DNA of 64,000 bases from Caldifarciminota bacterium (lineage in GTDB: Bacteria > Hydrothermota > Tepidihabitantia > B3-TA06): assembly GCA_016934635.1 (NCBI GenBank), contig JAFGSK010000072.1:31355-95354 (forward strand), written 5' to 3'. The position numbers were made by a program, and so were the translations under genes. Shown one piece after another: positions 25,464-34,249 of the stretch. The notes under the pieces were generated by a model. It had not been told where the DNA came from. It saw nothing but the letters and a program-made list of their open reading frames with translations, and searched no databases. Position 1 is the first letter of the stretch. Every line of letters starts with the position of its first letter.

Positions 25464-26042
25464 CTACTTCTTTGCGTAGTAGCCGAGGAGGGTTGCGGAG
25501 TCCAGAATATGCCCATCGATTGCCTTTAAGAGCCTCTTTTTGCTGATCCTGGGATTAGCCACAAGCACCGTATCCAGTGCAAAGATAGTAAACCGGTAAC
25601 GGTGCCTTCCACCGATTGGGCAAGGCCCCATATATCCGTTTTCATGCCTCCAGTTCTTGCCCTGGCAGGTCCCATCCTGTAGGACTTCTTGAACAGGTAT
25701 AGCTTCAGGCAGTTCGCGGCAGTCTTCGGGGATATTGTAGACCACCCAATGGGTGATTATTATCCATTTGACGAGGTCTTCTGTGATTAAAGCAAAACTC
25801 GCCGTACCCTTGGGTGGATTTTCCCATCTCAAAGGTGGTGAAACCTCTTCACCTTGACAGGTATATTTGGCCGGTATGTCCCCTTCATTTTCAAAAGCAG
25901 GGCTGCGTAACTGAAAATCCATAACTTGAGACTCCTTGTCTTGAACAGTGTTCCTATCCGTCCCCTCAGGGTTCTTTGAGTCGCAGGAAGATGCACAAAT
26001 AATCAGGAAGATGCACAGTAATACCAATTGCGGTTTCATCAA
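25464..26042 (-). CDS. PEBP/YbhB-family lipoprotein
   Basis: 192 residues. A lipobox-type signal (IICASSC, C19) precedes a phosphatidylethanolamine-binding protein fold: FQLRSPAFENEGDIPAKYTCQGEEVSPPLRW, SFALITEDL, THWVVYNIPEDCRELPE, and GYMGPCPIGGRHRYRFTIFALDT. The bacterial YbhB/YbcL branch is small (~160 residues plus signal) and of uncertain role; kinase-inhibitor naming comes from eukaryotic relatives. Export and lipid attachment are predicted. ATG 26042 follows AAGGAGG by four bases. Confidence 0.9.
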   Translation of the reverse strand: MMKPQLVLLCIFLIICASSCDSKNPEGTDRNTVQDKESQVMDFQLRSPAFENEGDIPAKYTCQGEEVSPPLRWENPPKGTASFALITEDLVKWIIITHWVVYNIPEDCRELPEAIPVQEVLQDGTCQGKNWRHENGYMGPCPIGGRHRYRFTIFALDTVLVANPRISKKRLLKAIDGHILDSATLLGYYAKK

Positions 26043-26062
26043 GCCTCCTTGGGGTTGGAGTC

Positions 26063-26090
26063 ATTCTATTGAGGAGGAGGGGGAAGTCAA
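26063..26090 (-). promoter_or_regulatory. promoter of the PEBP gene, duplicate of the ftcD promoter
   Basis: Minus strand: TTGACT (26090-26085), 16 bp, TAGAAT (26068-26063), with the same CCCCAAGGAGGCTTGATG leader end as ftcD. Confidence 0.7.
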
Positions 26091-26118
26091 CAAGGATTGA
26101 ATAAGACGAATAATGAAG

Positions 26119-26178
26119 GGGGCACGGTACTAAGTATTCCTTGATTTTCCTTATACTTACAGGGTATTCCGTGCCCCT
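26119..26178. repeat. GGGGCACGG palindromic element
   Basis: GGGGCACGG (26119-26127) and CCGTGCCCC (26169-26177) are the outer arms, with an inner TAAGTAT/ATACTTA pair, so the 60 bp can fold on themselves. It lies between the PEBP gene and the 3' end of the next gene. It is related to the perfect palindrome at 49140. Confidence 0.6.
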
Positions 26179-26197
26179 AAGTGATTACACCTTTTTT

Positions 26198-26863
26198 CTA
26201 CTTACCTTTCTTTGTTGTCGGTCGTGGGTGAAATTCAGGATCGGTGGGGATAAGTTCTTCCTCAACTTCCACTTCTGTATATAGAGTAGGTTTTATTAAG
26301 GGGAATCCGGCAAACCAGGGATCAAGCGTGCCGAAGATTTCTACATGGAATCTGGGTATCAGTTTTCTACTCACTGGATCACTGCCTTTTTGAAGAACCC
26401 TAATGTTCCTTATCTTGAACTCCTCTCCGGGATGCAATGTTTTTTGACAACTGGTAAGCGGCGGTTTACACCTGACCATAGGAAAAACGTATATTTCCTC
26501 GTAGGTTTTAGTATTATCATTAGGAAGCTCGAAATCTATGCAAGGTGAAGGTGCACTGTAGAAGTGTATGAGATCGGTGTTCGAAACGAAAAACGAACAT
26601 GAGTTGTGACCAGGATATCTTGGGTCAGGTGACAACCCTTTGAGGTGAAAGAAGATATCTTTGAAAGGCAATAGGTAGTTGTATAGGTTGTTGTTCTGTG
26701 TGTTGACGTTGTTAGTGTTAATATTGAATATGTAGTTGCCTTCAATGGTAGGATGCGGCGAAGGCCCGTCTATCCACAAACCAATATTAGCCGCTATATA
26801 CGACTTTACGCTATTGTGGATAGAATCGAGTGTAAGACCTTGTGTTTGTTGATCAGGAAACAT
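26198..26863 (-). CDS. orphan hypothetical protein
   Basis: 221 residues from ATG 26863, six bases after AGGAGGAG; a frame open 20 codons further back includes the promoter and is rejected. I do not recognise it. No signal peptide or membrane segment. It is rich in Asn, Pro and aromatic residues (an Asn/Thr-rich stretch near residue 50), with four cysteines (CSFF, PCID, RCKPPLTSC) and an acidic then basic C-terminus (EVEVEEEL ... TTKKGK). Base composition is more AT-rich than the neighbours, which may indicate transfer. Confidence 0.6.
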   Translation of the reverse strand: MFPDQQTQGLTLDSIHNSVKSYIAANIGLWIDGPSPHPTIEGNYIFNINTNNVNTQNNNLYNYLLPFKDIFFHLKGLSPDPRYPGHNSCSFFVSNTDLIHFYSAPSPCIDFELPNDNTKTYEEIYVFPMVRCKPPLTSCQKTLHPGEEFKIRNIRVLQKGSDPVSRKLIPRFHVEIFGTLDPWFAGFPLIKPTLYTEVEVEEELIPTDPEFHPRPTTKKGK

Positions 26864-26912
26864 CTTTACTCCTCCTATTTTAGCTGTTATTAAGAGAGAC
26901 CTATCTGGTAAA

Positions 26913-26940
26913 AGTATAGCCAAGAAGTCTTATTTGTCAA
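26913..26940 (-). promoter_or_regulatory. promoter of the orphan gene
   Basis: Minus strand: TTGACA (26940-26935), 16 bp, TATACT (26918-26913). Confidence 0.7.
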
Positions 26941-27293
26941 TATATGGATTAATTGTCCTTAAGTAATTTTGGAATGTAAAAAAATGACTTGCTTAGGTAC
27001 GTGTATGTTTTCTGCTTTAGGATTGCTGATACCTCGCCACTCAAGGTAAATAAGACGTACTCAACCCAGTCGTCAGTAACCGTATCCTGGGGTATGCATT
27101 TGGGATAAGGCATCTAGTTAACAAGCCTGGAATGGATGGAGCAGAAGCATACAAGGTCATCATATTAAGACAGCGCGATTTTCACGGAAGGGTTCGTAGA
27201 ACATGCACTCGGGCTGTTCTGGACAAATAAGAGTGTTTGTTCTACAAGCTTGTTCAAAACACAGAGCATTCAGTATTTGCCCTTCTTCTTTCC

Positions 27294-27312
27294 GACACCC
27301 TGAGAGGGTGTC
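27294..27312. repeat. perfect hairpin, 8-bp stem
   Basis: GACACCCT, loop GAG, AGGGTGTC. No T-run, so a REP-like element is more likely than a terminator. Confidence 0.55.
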
Positions 27313-27428
27313 CTCCGCCCTCGAAATGACAGCCATGGGTTTGGTACAAGCCTAAGCACATACATCATTGGAAGCGACCATAAGCAAATTAAGAACGCAC
27401 AGGGGTGTGATTCTCCAAATCGCGTGTG

Positions 27429-27450
27429 GCACAGGTTCTCCAACCTGTGC
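27429..27450. repeat. perfect hairpin, 9-bp stem
   Basis: GCACAGGTT, loop CTCC, AACCTGTGC. No T-run follows; REP-like. Confidence 0.55.
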
Positions 27451-27559
27451 ATTGAGCGTTTCGCCGTCAGCTGTCAGCGGAATGAACTATTAGTGTTGAG
27501 CTGTAAGCGGTATCAGCCTGAAAGCTGTTAGCGGTGAGCGGTAAGCGATGGGTAGGGTA

Positions 27560-29107
27560 CTACTTCAAATCCTTGAGTCTTTGGGCTGCGTTCTTGCCGG
27601 TTTCGCCGTCAGGATCAAGGTCTGCCGCTGCCTTGAAACTGGAGCGTGCAAGCTTGATGTCTCCATGGCGATTCTCAGGTGATGTCTGGGAGCGCTGGAA
27701 ATAGGCTAACCCCATGTTGAACCGGATATCGGCCAGGTAACCGTCCGGAACCTCATAATCTTCGAGGAAAGCGACAACCTTTTCGTAGTGCTTAATGGAG
27801 CGATCCCATTCCCCGTTAGCCAGGGAGGTGTAGGCAAGTCCAAGATGGGCGCGGATTTCGGTGGCAGGGTCAGGATAATAGCGTAAAGATAGCCTGTAAA
27901 AACTGTCCGCATCGTCAACCCGTCGTTCACTCATGTATCGTTCGGCAATCTCGCAGTCAATCTTCGCAATTGCCAAAGGGTTGTAAGCGGAAAGGTCAAT
28001 ACTTTGCAGGCAAGATATGATGCTGTCGGCAGCCGGAATGAGTCTTGAGTGTTCCAGGAGCGAGGTTACCATGCCCGAGTGTGAAAGCACGCGCAAGGTG
28101 TCGCCCACCGGAAGCTGGCGGGAAAGCGCGGCGAATGAGGCCGCAGCCGAGTCGAACGCACCTTCACGAGCAAGAACTGAAGCAAGTAGGAGTTTTCCTT
28201 CCAATGCCCGGTGGGTATCCCGGGTACGGTCAAACAGTAAATCGACCGCGACCTTTACCGAGTCAGTCATACTTCTCAACATCTGAAGGGAGGCATAACG
28301 GATCGCGGCATCATCCCAGAATGGAACATCAGGATAGGAATAAAGTATCTTCTCTGAAGAGGCAAGCGCTGTCCAGCCGTCTGCACGGTGAGTGGCAGCT
28401 ATCCCTGACCAGTACAGACTGTAAGGAATCAGACGCCCGAGCAGGGGAAGAAGATCGGGGTAATCTATCGGATACTCCTTGAGCACCACGTCGAAGTAGG
28501 CGCTGGATGTATCGTCGCACTCCGAGATCCCGGCTGCATAGTAACAAAGGCCCAGCCCGTGAAATGACAGCATCAGGCTCATCGGATCGTAGGTACGTTC
28601 GATCTGGCGCTCGAATAGGGAGCGGATTTCAACAAGAGAATCACGATCGTTTATTCCCTGGAGTATCCAATATATCTTCAAGGTTTGAGCCACGTCAGTA
28701 AGTTGGTGATCTTCAGGAATCTTCGAGAGCATAGTCTCGGACCAGTCTCTGCGGTTGAGTCGGGCATAGGCCTCAGCTGCCAGTAAGTTTTGTTCGGATG
28801 TCCAGTCGGTTTCCAGCTCTCTCGAGATGTAAAATAAGGCCAGAAGTGCACGTGCAGGGTCCTCCCTGCGGTTGTAAAGCGCGGCAAGGATGGTTGCGGC
28901 CTCCATCCGTTCGTCATCGGCGTAAAGGGAATCCTCCACGAACCTTGTGAGTCCCCATTCAGGATCACCCTTCTTTAGAAGTGAATCCAGGAGCCGCTCC
29001 ACGCGTTCAGGCTCCACAGAAGGGCGCATCTGGTAGGTCTGCCAGGCGCTCATGAGATTGGTTGCTGAAAGTCCAAGAAGCAGGAACACACTCCCGAACT
29101 TTCCCAA
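27560..29107 (-). CDS. TPR-repeat exported protein
   Basis: 515 residues from TTG 29107, eight bases after AAAGGAG. The frame is open to a TTG at 29143, but that lies inside the promoter, upstream of the predicted transcript start. A signal peptide (GKFGSVFLLLGLSATNLMSA) is followed by helical tetratricopeptide-like repeats through the whole length; the clearest are near the C-terminus (AHLGLAYTSLANGEWDRSIKHYEKVV, IRFNMGLAYFQRS). TPR proteins are scaffolds for protein contacts; the partner is unknown. Probably periplasmic. It is divergent from the first A/B cassette. Confidence 0.8.
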   Translation of the reverse strand: MGKFGSVFLLLGLSATNLMSAWQTYQMRPSVEPERVERLLDSLLKKGDPEWGLTRFVEDSLYADDERMEAATILAALYNRREDPARALLALFYISRELETDWTSEQNLLAAEAYARLNRRDWSETMLSKIPEDHQLTDVAQTLKIYWILQGINDRDSLVEIRSLFERQIERTYDPMSLMLSFHGLGLCYYAAGISECDDTSSAYFDVVLKEYPIDYPDLLPLLGRLIPYSLYWSGIAATHRADGWTALASSEKILYSYPDVPFWDDAAIRYASLQMLRSMTDSVKVAVDLLFDRTRDTHRALEGKLLLASVLAREGAFDSAAASFAALSRQLPVGDTLRVLSHSGMVTSLLEHSRLIPAADSIISCLQSIDLSAYNPLAIAKIDCEIAERYMSERRVDDADSFYRLSLRYYPDPATEIRAHLGLAYTSLANGEWDRSIKHYEKVVAFLEDYEVPDGYLADIRFNMGLAYFQRSQTSPENRHGDIKLARSSFKAAADLDPDGETGKNAAQRLKDLK

Positions 29108-29132
29108 AGAAAAAACTCCTTTCACCACTAGG

Positions 29133-29160
29133 ACTTTATTCAAACATCCGGATTTGTCAA
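29133..29160 (-). promoter_or_regulatory. promoter of the TPR gene
   Basis: Minus strand: TTGACA (29160-29155), 16 bp, TAAAGT (29138-29133). It decides the start at 29107 rather than 29143. Confidence 0.7.
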
Positions 29161-29196
29161 GCGAACTTGGCTCGAATACATCGCGTCAATCTTATA

Positions 29197-29224
29197 TTGC
29201 GTCCTTCAGGAAGGGGACTAAAAT
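29197..29224 (+). promoter_or_regulatory. promoter of cassette gene A1
   Basis: TTGCGT (29197-29202), 16 bp, TAAAAT (29219-29224). The block GTCAATCTTATATTGCGT and the CCTTCAGGAAGG spacer are nearly repeated at 31679 and in part at 34250. Confidence 0.65.
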
Positions 29225-29250
29225 TAAGGGCAAACTTGAAAGGGGGAAAT

Positions 29251-30009
29251 ATGCCTAACGTTAACATCAACTTTGGTGTAACACTTTACGGCAAATACGT
29301 TAGAGAAACGCACATCGATCTGGCAAAGGGATGGCTTGAGAAACAAACCTGGAGGAAGTATCAATATCTCGATTTTCCGTCAGGATGGGTGAAAGCTATT
29401 GGCCTTAAAAAGCCGATTATTGCCAACAAAACCGATGAAGGCGCTTGCACCACATTTACTGCAAATTGGGGATCAGAAACGGATAAAGCAAAATTGAAGG
29501 AATCCCAAGATCCGCCCTATTTTCCCAACTCCAGCTCATCAACTATAACCTTTTCCAAGTGGCTGACTACACTGGCTATGGTTCGACAATTGTTCATGCA
29601 CGAACAGATTGAGGTTTACAATCTGATTGCGTACGCGATGTTCGACGAACCTGTAAGCAGATACGATGGGACACAACTAAGAGCTCACAATATGGCAAAT
29701 GAGTTTACCTCGCAGTATCGATTTGAAACAGACAGCGAGAGGAGGATCCGACAGGATAATATTGATTCCTGCAAGGATGATTTGCGCAGAATACTCAAAG
29801 TCTCCGCATTCATTAGCCTGGTTTCCCTGGGCTTTTGTGCAACTGTTCTTGCTGCGGTTTCTGGTATTTTATACGTAATCAACAGTCAGAATTATATACC
29901 TGGCTATTGCGAAGCTTACGTTCCTTACGGCTACGAAAACAAAGACCTTTCATCCATCGCCTACATATTCGATCTTGCAAAGAGAGCGGGACTCAAGTTA
30001 AATCGGTAA
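29251..30009 (+). CDS. cassette protein A1 (HExxE family)
   Basis: 252 residues from ATG 29251 behind AAAGGGGGAAAT; upstream in-frame sequence is promoter. I do not know the family. Shared with A2 and A3: HxDxAxxWxxxxxW near residue 21, a Ser-Lys-x-x-Thr block leading to LFMHEQIEVY (HExxE at about 119-123), a later HNxA histidine, and IPGYCEAY near the C-terminus. The HExxE plus downstream His suggests a metal site; that is inference. Only A1 has a hydrophobic segment (about 190-213, SLVSLGFCATVLAAVSGILYV). No signal peptide. Gene B1 starts 43 bp after the stop. Confidence 0.75.
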   Translation: MPNVNINFGVTLYGKYVRETHIDLAKGWLEKQTWRKYQYLDFPSGWVKAIGLKKPIIANKTDEGACTTFTANWGSETDKAKLKESQDPPYFPNSSSSTITFSKWLTTLAMVRQLFMHEQIEVYNLIAYAMFDEPVSRYDGTQLRAHNMANEFTSQYRFETDSERRIRQDNIDSCKDDLRRILKVSAFISLVSLGFCATVLAAVSGILYVINSQNYIPGYCEAYVPYGYENKDLSSIAYIFDLAKRAGLKLNR

Positions 30010-30016
30010 ACAGGGG

Positions 30017-30044
30017 TTGACAAGACCATTTATTTACTTATCAT
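30017..30044 (+). promoter_or_regulatory. promoter of cassette gene B1 (leaderless type)
   Basis: TTGACA (30017-30022), 16 bp, TATCAT (30039-30044). ATG 30053 is 9 bases on with no Shine-Dalgarno. A TTG start at 30017 would be the -35 box itself. Confidence 0.7.
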
Positions 30045-30052
30045 CAGATAAG

Positions 30053-31600
30053 ATGAGAAAGTGGTTCTGGCCTGGGGTGGCCTTGATGGCAAGCCTGGTC
30101 ATGTTGTCAACCGGCTGCGACGAAAAGAAATTGCCTCTCGTGGTTTCTGTCCCTCTTCCGTCTGATTACTCCCCCTTAAGTGGAACCTCGAACTACTTCT
30201 ATTTCATGCTTACCGATAGCCTTTTGTGTATAACGGAATATGTTCCCGATAACGACTCGATGGGAACAATAATACTCTCAAGGATACAACTGGAAGACCC
30301 GCATGAAGTCGATACCTTGATATACCTTGAAAAGCCTTTCCTGGACGTATACTTGACCAAAAAGATAACGCCGCACGGCAATAAGTTGAGTACAAGTGAT
30401 TGGTACAGCTACTGTTTCATTCCCCCCGAGCCGGGTTACGCACTTTACCCGCTTCCTCTGGGCGATACGTCCGGTATGATTCATTTCGGTCACGTGGAGG
30501 CAAGCTACTGTGACACATTCAGTCGTCAAACCCTTGTTAGCGAACTCCATTCACAGGGCCAGCTTTTTTATTTAATCGACATGCACTCATCACATCCGCG
30601 CACCAAAGCCGCATTCGAAGGGTTGGTGCTCGATTTGCACTATCCTTATCTACTGCTCTATTCAGGATTCAGATATCTAGAATACGGAGTGATGATTCAC
30701 CCGGACAACATGGATTTGAACATTGCGAGGTTCATTGTTGTGGATCTGCGAGACCTCAACTCAGCGCTGGATTTACCAGACGAGGGTGGAGAAGGCATGC
30801 TTACTCCGGACGGAAGATTCTTGTATATGGAGGGGGAACCTGTAGAAGACTGGGATGAAGAGAAATTACCTGCTATGTACCTGCATCAGATTCAAGAGTT
30901 TGACCTTGAAACGAGTGTAATAGAAAAAAAGACAATTCGAATTCCATCCTCGTCCTTTGGTTCACACGAAAGTCATCCATTTTTTGGACCTGACAATCAG
31001 CTCCTTTACGCTGGTGAACGGATGGGATGGGGTGGATGGCCTGACATGCCGTTTCAGACGCCTCCTGTAGCCAACTTCGAGGACTCCGTTTACGAAGCAT
31101 CCTGGTTCCGCCAGCTTCTTAAAGATGAAAGGAGTTGGCTTGACTGGCAGCTCTCCCCGTGGGGGCGCTGGCTTGTACTCCATTTCTACAATCGCTCTGA
31201 GGCTTTTTTCCCCCAGTACTCTGTAATTACTCCCTCGGAAGCGCTATTTGATCCTAATTTAATGGGTCAAGTAGATAATCTCCGCCGGTTCCCTCACGGT
31301 TGGTTAAGAAAGATACTTTATCATGCCAGTTTCGAATTCCTGCCTGAAGAGGAGTGGGTCATAATCAGGCATGAGCCAAAGACTTTCATATCGTTGTTGT
31401 TCCAGTGGTTGGGCATCGGCAGTACTCCTCATTTATACCACTGCGAAGAAAACTCCCGACCTGTTAATCTGGGTACTTTTTTTGAGCATTTTGAGCTTTT
31501 AACCTCTGAGATTTTCTTTTCCCCGAATGGATATTATATAGGCTATGTAACCAAAGTCGCAGGTAAATACAAGCTGCAGGTGCGGGAGCTGCCTCGGTAG
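30053..31600 (+). CDS. cassette lipoprotein B1 (PD40-type propeller)
   Basis: 515 residues. A signal peptide ends in a lipobox (LSTGC, C22), then KLPLVVSVPLPSD. B2 and B3 share this opening (LPLVxSxP), the stretch RYPxTxAxxxGxxxDxxxPYLLLxxxF in the second fifth, and a closing FFSPNGYYIGYV...LQVRELP, a PD40/TolB-type strand motif. It is probably a beta-propeller anchored in a membrane facing the periplasm or the outside. Function unknown. It is encoded beside A1, with its own promoter. Confidence 0.75.
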   Translation: MRKWFWPGVALMASLVMLSTGCDEKKLPLVVSVPLPSDYSPLSGTSNYFYFMLTDSLLCITEYVPDNDSMGTIILSRIQLEDPHEVDTLIYLEKPFLDVYLTKKITPHGNKLSTSDWYSYCFIPPEPGYALYPLPLGDTSGMIHFGHVEASYCDTFSRQTLVSELHSQGQLFYLIDMHSSHPRTKAAFEGLVLDLHYPYLLLYSGFRYLEYGVMIHPDNMDLNIARFIVVDLRDLNSALDLPDEGGEGMLTPDGRFLYMEGEPVEDWDEEKLPAMYLHQIQEFDLETSVIEKKTIRIPSSSFGSHESHPFFGPDNQLLYAGERMGWGGWPDMPFQTPPVANFEDSVYEASWFRQLLKDERSWLDWQLSPWGRWLVLHFYNRSEAFFPQYSVITPSEALFDPNLMGQVDNLRRFPHGWLRKILYHASFEFLPEEEWVIIRHEPKTFISLLFQWLGIGSTPHLYHCEENSRPVNLGTFFEHFELLTSEIFFSPNGYYIGYVTKVAGKYKLQVRELPR

Positions 31601-31678
31601 AATTGAGCAGCAAAATGAATTATAGAGCCTAGGCATTTCTGCGGGTTTCCATCTCGTTTCCATCTCGTCAATCTTATA

Positions 31679-31706
31679 TTGCGTCCTTCAGGAAGGGAAC
31701 TAGAAT
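31679..31706 (+). promoter_or_regulatory. promoter of cassette gene A2
   Basis: TTGCGT (31679-31684), 16 bp, TAGAAT (31701-31706). The segment from about 31662 to 31732 is close to identical to 29180-29250. Confidence 0.65.
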
Positions 31707-31733
31707 CAATAGTAAACTTGAAAGGGGGAATTT

Positions 31734-31790
31734 TTGAAAAAAATGATTGATGCACAGACCAATACAGGAGCACAAAGAATACCTGGGTAA
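31734..31790 (+). other. 18-codon upstream ORF in frame with A2
   Basis: The A-type ribosome site GAAAGGGGGAA is followed by TTG 31734 and ATG 31743, giving MKKMIDAQTNTGAQRIPG, then TAA 31788-31790, in the same frame as the A2 start at 31803. It may be the original N-terminus cut off by a nonsense change, or a leader peptide. Confidence 0.45.
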
Positions 31791-31802
31791 AGAGGGAATT
31801 CG

Positions 31803-32540
31803 ATGGATGGTCTTAGGACATACGGTGAGTGCACATTCCCAAGGCATTACGATCAAGCATGGAGATGGGTTAATCAACAATCATGGAGGTCTTGTTATGC
31901 CAATGAACACAGGTTGGATTTAGAAGGCGGCTTGAAAGGCGTTTTACAGTTCATTGGTTTGAGTGGGATTCGTCTGGTGGGTGATACTACAAATCAGTGG
32001 GCGTATAATACATTCAATGCAACCTATCCTCCGGGATCGAGATATCCACATACTCCGATAAGTGCGTCATCTAAGATATCTATTTCCAAATGGTGCACTT
32101 CAGTAGGCGTCTTGCGTGCGGCTATCCTCCACGAGATAGTAGAAGTATATGCAGCCATCAGGTGTTACAAGAGAACTATATCTAACGCAAATGATCCAGG
32201 GCCTCATTATACGGCTTGTAGTTATTTGGAGAGGATTGAGTGCGAAAAAAAGGGCTCCGAAGATAAGATTAGGGACTCAAATGTCGAAAGCTGCTTGTCT
32301 GATTTAAGAGCCATCCTTTTTGTGATTGAGAAAGCTAAGGGCAAGAATGACTCGCTGTACAGAAAGGTTGATACTTTACGTAACCACATAGCAATGTATT
32401 CGTATATTCCTGGATACTGTGAACCCTACATTAAGAGGGCATACAGAGATTCCCAGTATTCGTCATTCGCAAAGACCCTTAAGGATTGGGAGTCGAAGCT
32501 ATGTATATACCCTTGTTACATTGATCGCCCAAAGAGTTAG
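31803..32540 (+). CDS. cassette protein A2 (HExxE family)
   Basis: 245 residues from ATG 31803 (AGAGGGAATTCG before it). Homologous to A1 from its HYDQAWRWVNQQSW (A1: HIDLAKGWLEKQTW). Core is ISISKWCTSVGVLRAAILHEIVEVY, with HExxE at about 116-120 and the later H in GPHYTACSYLERIECE. The C-terminus reads YIPGYCEPYIKRAY. Compared with A1 it lacks ~6 residues at the N-terminus, consistent with the in-frame TAA upstream, and has no hydrophobic segment. B2 begins 41 bp downstream. Confidence 0.75.
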   Translation: MDGLRTYGECTFPRHYDQAWRWVNQQSWRSCYANEHRLDLEGGLKGVLQFIGLSGIRLVGDTTNQWAYNTFNATYPPGSRYPHTPISASSKISISKWCTSVGVLRAAILHEIVEVYAAIRCYKRTISNANDPGPHYTACSYLERIECEKKGSEDKIRDSNVESCLSDLRAILFVIEKAKGKNDSLYRKVDTLRNHIAMYSYIPGYCEPYIKRAYRDSQYSSFAKTLKDWESKLCIYPCYIDRPKS

Positions 32541-32546
32541 TTTGAC

Positions 32547-32574
32547 TTGACAACACCCGTTTCCTAAGTAAAAT
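32547..32574 (+). promoter_or_regulatory. promoter of cassette gene B2 (leaderless type)
   Basis: TTGACA (32547-32552), 16 bp, TAAAAT (32569-32574). TTGACAACACCCGTTTCCT is identical, base for base, to the B3 promoter at 35183. ATG codons at 32579 and 32582 lie 5 and 8 bases after the -10 box. Confidence 0.75.
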
Positions 32575-32581
32575 AAACATG

Positions 32582-34192
32582 ATGCACAGGATAAGAGGAC
32601 TTTCCTTGGTTGCCCTTTTTATGCTTTCGGGATGTAATAAACAAGAGTCAGCGGTTGAACTCCCCCTCGTTCTGTCCGTTCCATACGAGGAGGGCTGGTA
32701 TTCCAGAATGGATCTAACCAGGGGCTACCTGTTAATGTCTAAGGTAGTTAAACCTGATACCAAGAGAAATGTCCTTAAACTTATTCGTATCCCCTTAAAA
32801 GAGCCTGCGCATCGTGACAGCTTTTCCTGTGAGATTGATGAAGTATCATCTTTGCGATGCGGTCTATACCCCAGTTTAGATTACATCCAAGAAGACAAGT
32901 TTCTCTTTTCTGTCCCGGTAGGAGATACATCAGAAATGCTTCGATTCGGACACATTTACGGGTCAATCTCCGATACTTTCACTGGTTCAGATTTTGGATT
33001 TGAGCTTCGCAATAGAGGTCAACTAATTTATATTGTTGACTTTAATTCACCAAAACCTCAAACAATTGCTTTGATTTCCGGACAAGTGCACGATTTTGAA
33101 TTTCCCTATCTCTTGGTTGGAACGGGATTCAAGTACGGACGTTTAGGTGTGGTCAATGTGCCCGACAGTATCGATTTCTGTAAAAGTGAATTTTTTGTTG
33201 TCGATGTTTCTTCTCTGGAGATTGTAACACGTATATCTGTCCCTGAATATAGATTCGATCCCTGGTCATATTGGGGTAACAATCATATCGAGCTTACATG
33301 CGATGGAAGACTAATTATCAATCTTGATACAACTACAAGGACTCCGTATTCAGACGTATATATATTCGAGAAAGACATGATGATGCGAGAGATTGATTAT
33401 GATTCAATTATTCACTCAGTCATCGGGTCCAGAGGTGATTTGATCGATAAACTCAAGATACCCAGGTATTCGGCGCTGGAGGCTCTTCTCTTACAGCCGC
33501 TCATTCACACGCGAGCCCTGGCAGTCGGCAGACGTGAACTTACTGTTCAGGATTTAAAATCCGGTGAGGTTTCAAGGATGAAAAGCCTGATGCCTTACGG
33601 TGTCTTCAAAAGAGATGTCGGCACGTATCTGGATAATGAGGGTGACGCCATTTTTCTTCTCAGGGATTTTCCGTATCTTACTTATCTGCCTGTGAGTTTT
33701 GTACAGGTTCCGATTGTTACCGATCTTGCCAGTCCACCTCAAGAAATTCTGGGGTTTAGTCGTATTAATCCAAGATACCCTTTTCGTGAGTGGACGCTTT
33801 CGCCGCAGAAGCGATGGCTTCTTGTGTATTTCAGAGACAGGAAATATGAGTTGAGAGAGGCTATCCTCTTTCCAACACAAGTATTATCAGATGAATCACT
33901 TCTTGCAGAGTACAAGTCGTTTCTTACGTTTCCCTTCGATGACTGGTTCTTTGAATTTGAATTCGTCCCTGGGGAAGAGTGGGCGCTCGTAACGAGCGCC
34001 CATCCCGGTCGTATCCCGACGCTTTACCACTGCGCCAATCAAAAAAATCCGATTCCCCTGCTAGCTTCAGATGAGAACGAACTCAAAGAGGCGTTTTTCT
34101 CGCCTGACGGTCGATACGTAGGCTACGTTTGCAGAATCAAAGACAAGGAAGGCTACTGGGTGCAGGTGCGGGAGCTGCCGAGCATCCACTAA
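32582..34192 (+). CDS. cassette lipoprotein B2 (PD40-type propeller)
   Basis: 536 residues from ATG 32582; the adjacent ATG 32579 is equally in frame but sits closer to the -10 box than a start site should. The lipobox is LSGC (C18). The opening VELPLVLSVPYEEGW and the closing AFFSPDGRYVGYV..VQVRELP match B1 and B3, as do VPVGDTSEMLRFGHI (B1: LPLGDTSGMIHFGHV) and DFEFPYLLVGTGFKYG. It is likely a membrane-anchored beta-propeller. No catalytic motif was recognised. Confidence 0.75.
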   Translation: MHRIRGLSLVALFMLSGCNKQESAVELPLVLSVPYEEGWYSRMDLTRGYLLMSKVVKPDTKRNVLKLIRIPLKEPAHRDSFSCEIDEVSSLRCGLYPSLDYIQEDKFLFSVPVGDTSEMLRFGHIYGSISDTFTGSDFGFELRNRGQLIYIVDFNSPKPQTIALISGQVHDFEFPYLLVGTGFKYGRLGVVNVPDSIDFCKSEFFVVDVSSLEIVTRISVPEYRFDPWSYWGNNHIELTCDGRLIINLDTTTRTPYSDVYIFEKDMMMREIDYDSIIHSVIGSRGDLIDKLKIPRYSALEALLLQPLIHTRALAVGRRELTVQDLKSGEVSRMKSLMPYGVFKRDVGTYLDNEGDAIFLLRDFPYLTYLPVSFVQVPIVTDLASPPQEILGFSRINPRYPFREWTLSPQKRWLLVYFRDRKYELREAILFPTQVLSDESLLAEYKSFLTFPFDDWFFEFEFVPGEEWALVTSAHPGRIPTLYHCANQKNPIPLLASDENELKEAFFSPDGRYVGYVCRIKDKEGYWVQVRELPSIH

Positions 34193-34249
34193 CAGAATAA
34201 GTAACGGAGATCAAGCGAGCCAGCAGGTTTCCATCTCGTCAATCTTGTA

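Larger units (their letters stand above)
26941..27559. other. repeat-rich intergenic region, 619 bp
   Basis: No credible gene on either strand. Two perfect hairpins are present: GACACCCT-GAG-AGGGTGTC (27294-27312) and GCACAGGTT-CTCC-AACCTGTGC (27429-27450). The right end (27467-27548) is built of variations of AGCTGT(C/A)AGCGG and AGCGGTAAGCG, similar to the words at 414-442. The region separates an AT-rich orphan from a TPR gene and looks like decayed or repeat-laden sequence. Confidence 0.6.

Noticed and set aside
27270..27452. 60-residue minus-strand ORF in the 26.9-27.5 kb gap
   Set aside because: It is made of two palindromic repeats and has no ribosome site.
29062..29250. N-terminal extension of A1
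   Set aside because: It spans the A1 promoter and the divergent TPR gene start; ATG 29251 has the conserved AAAGGGGGAA.
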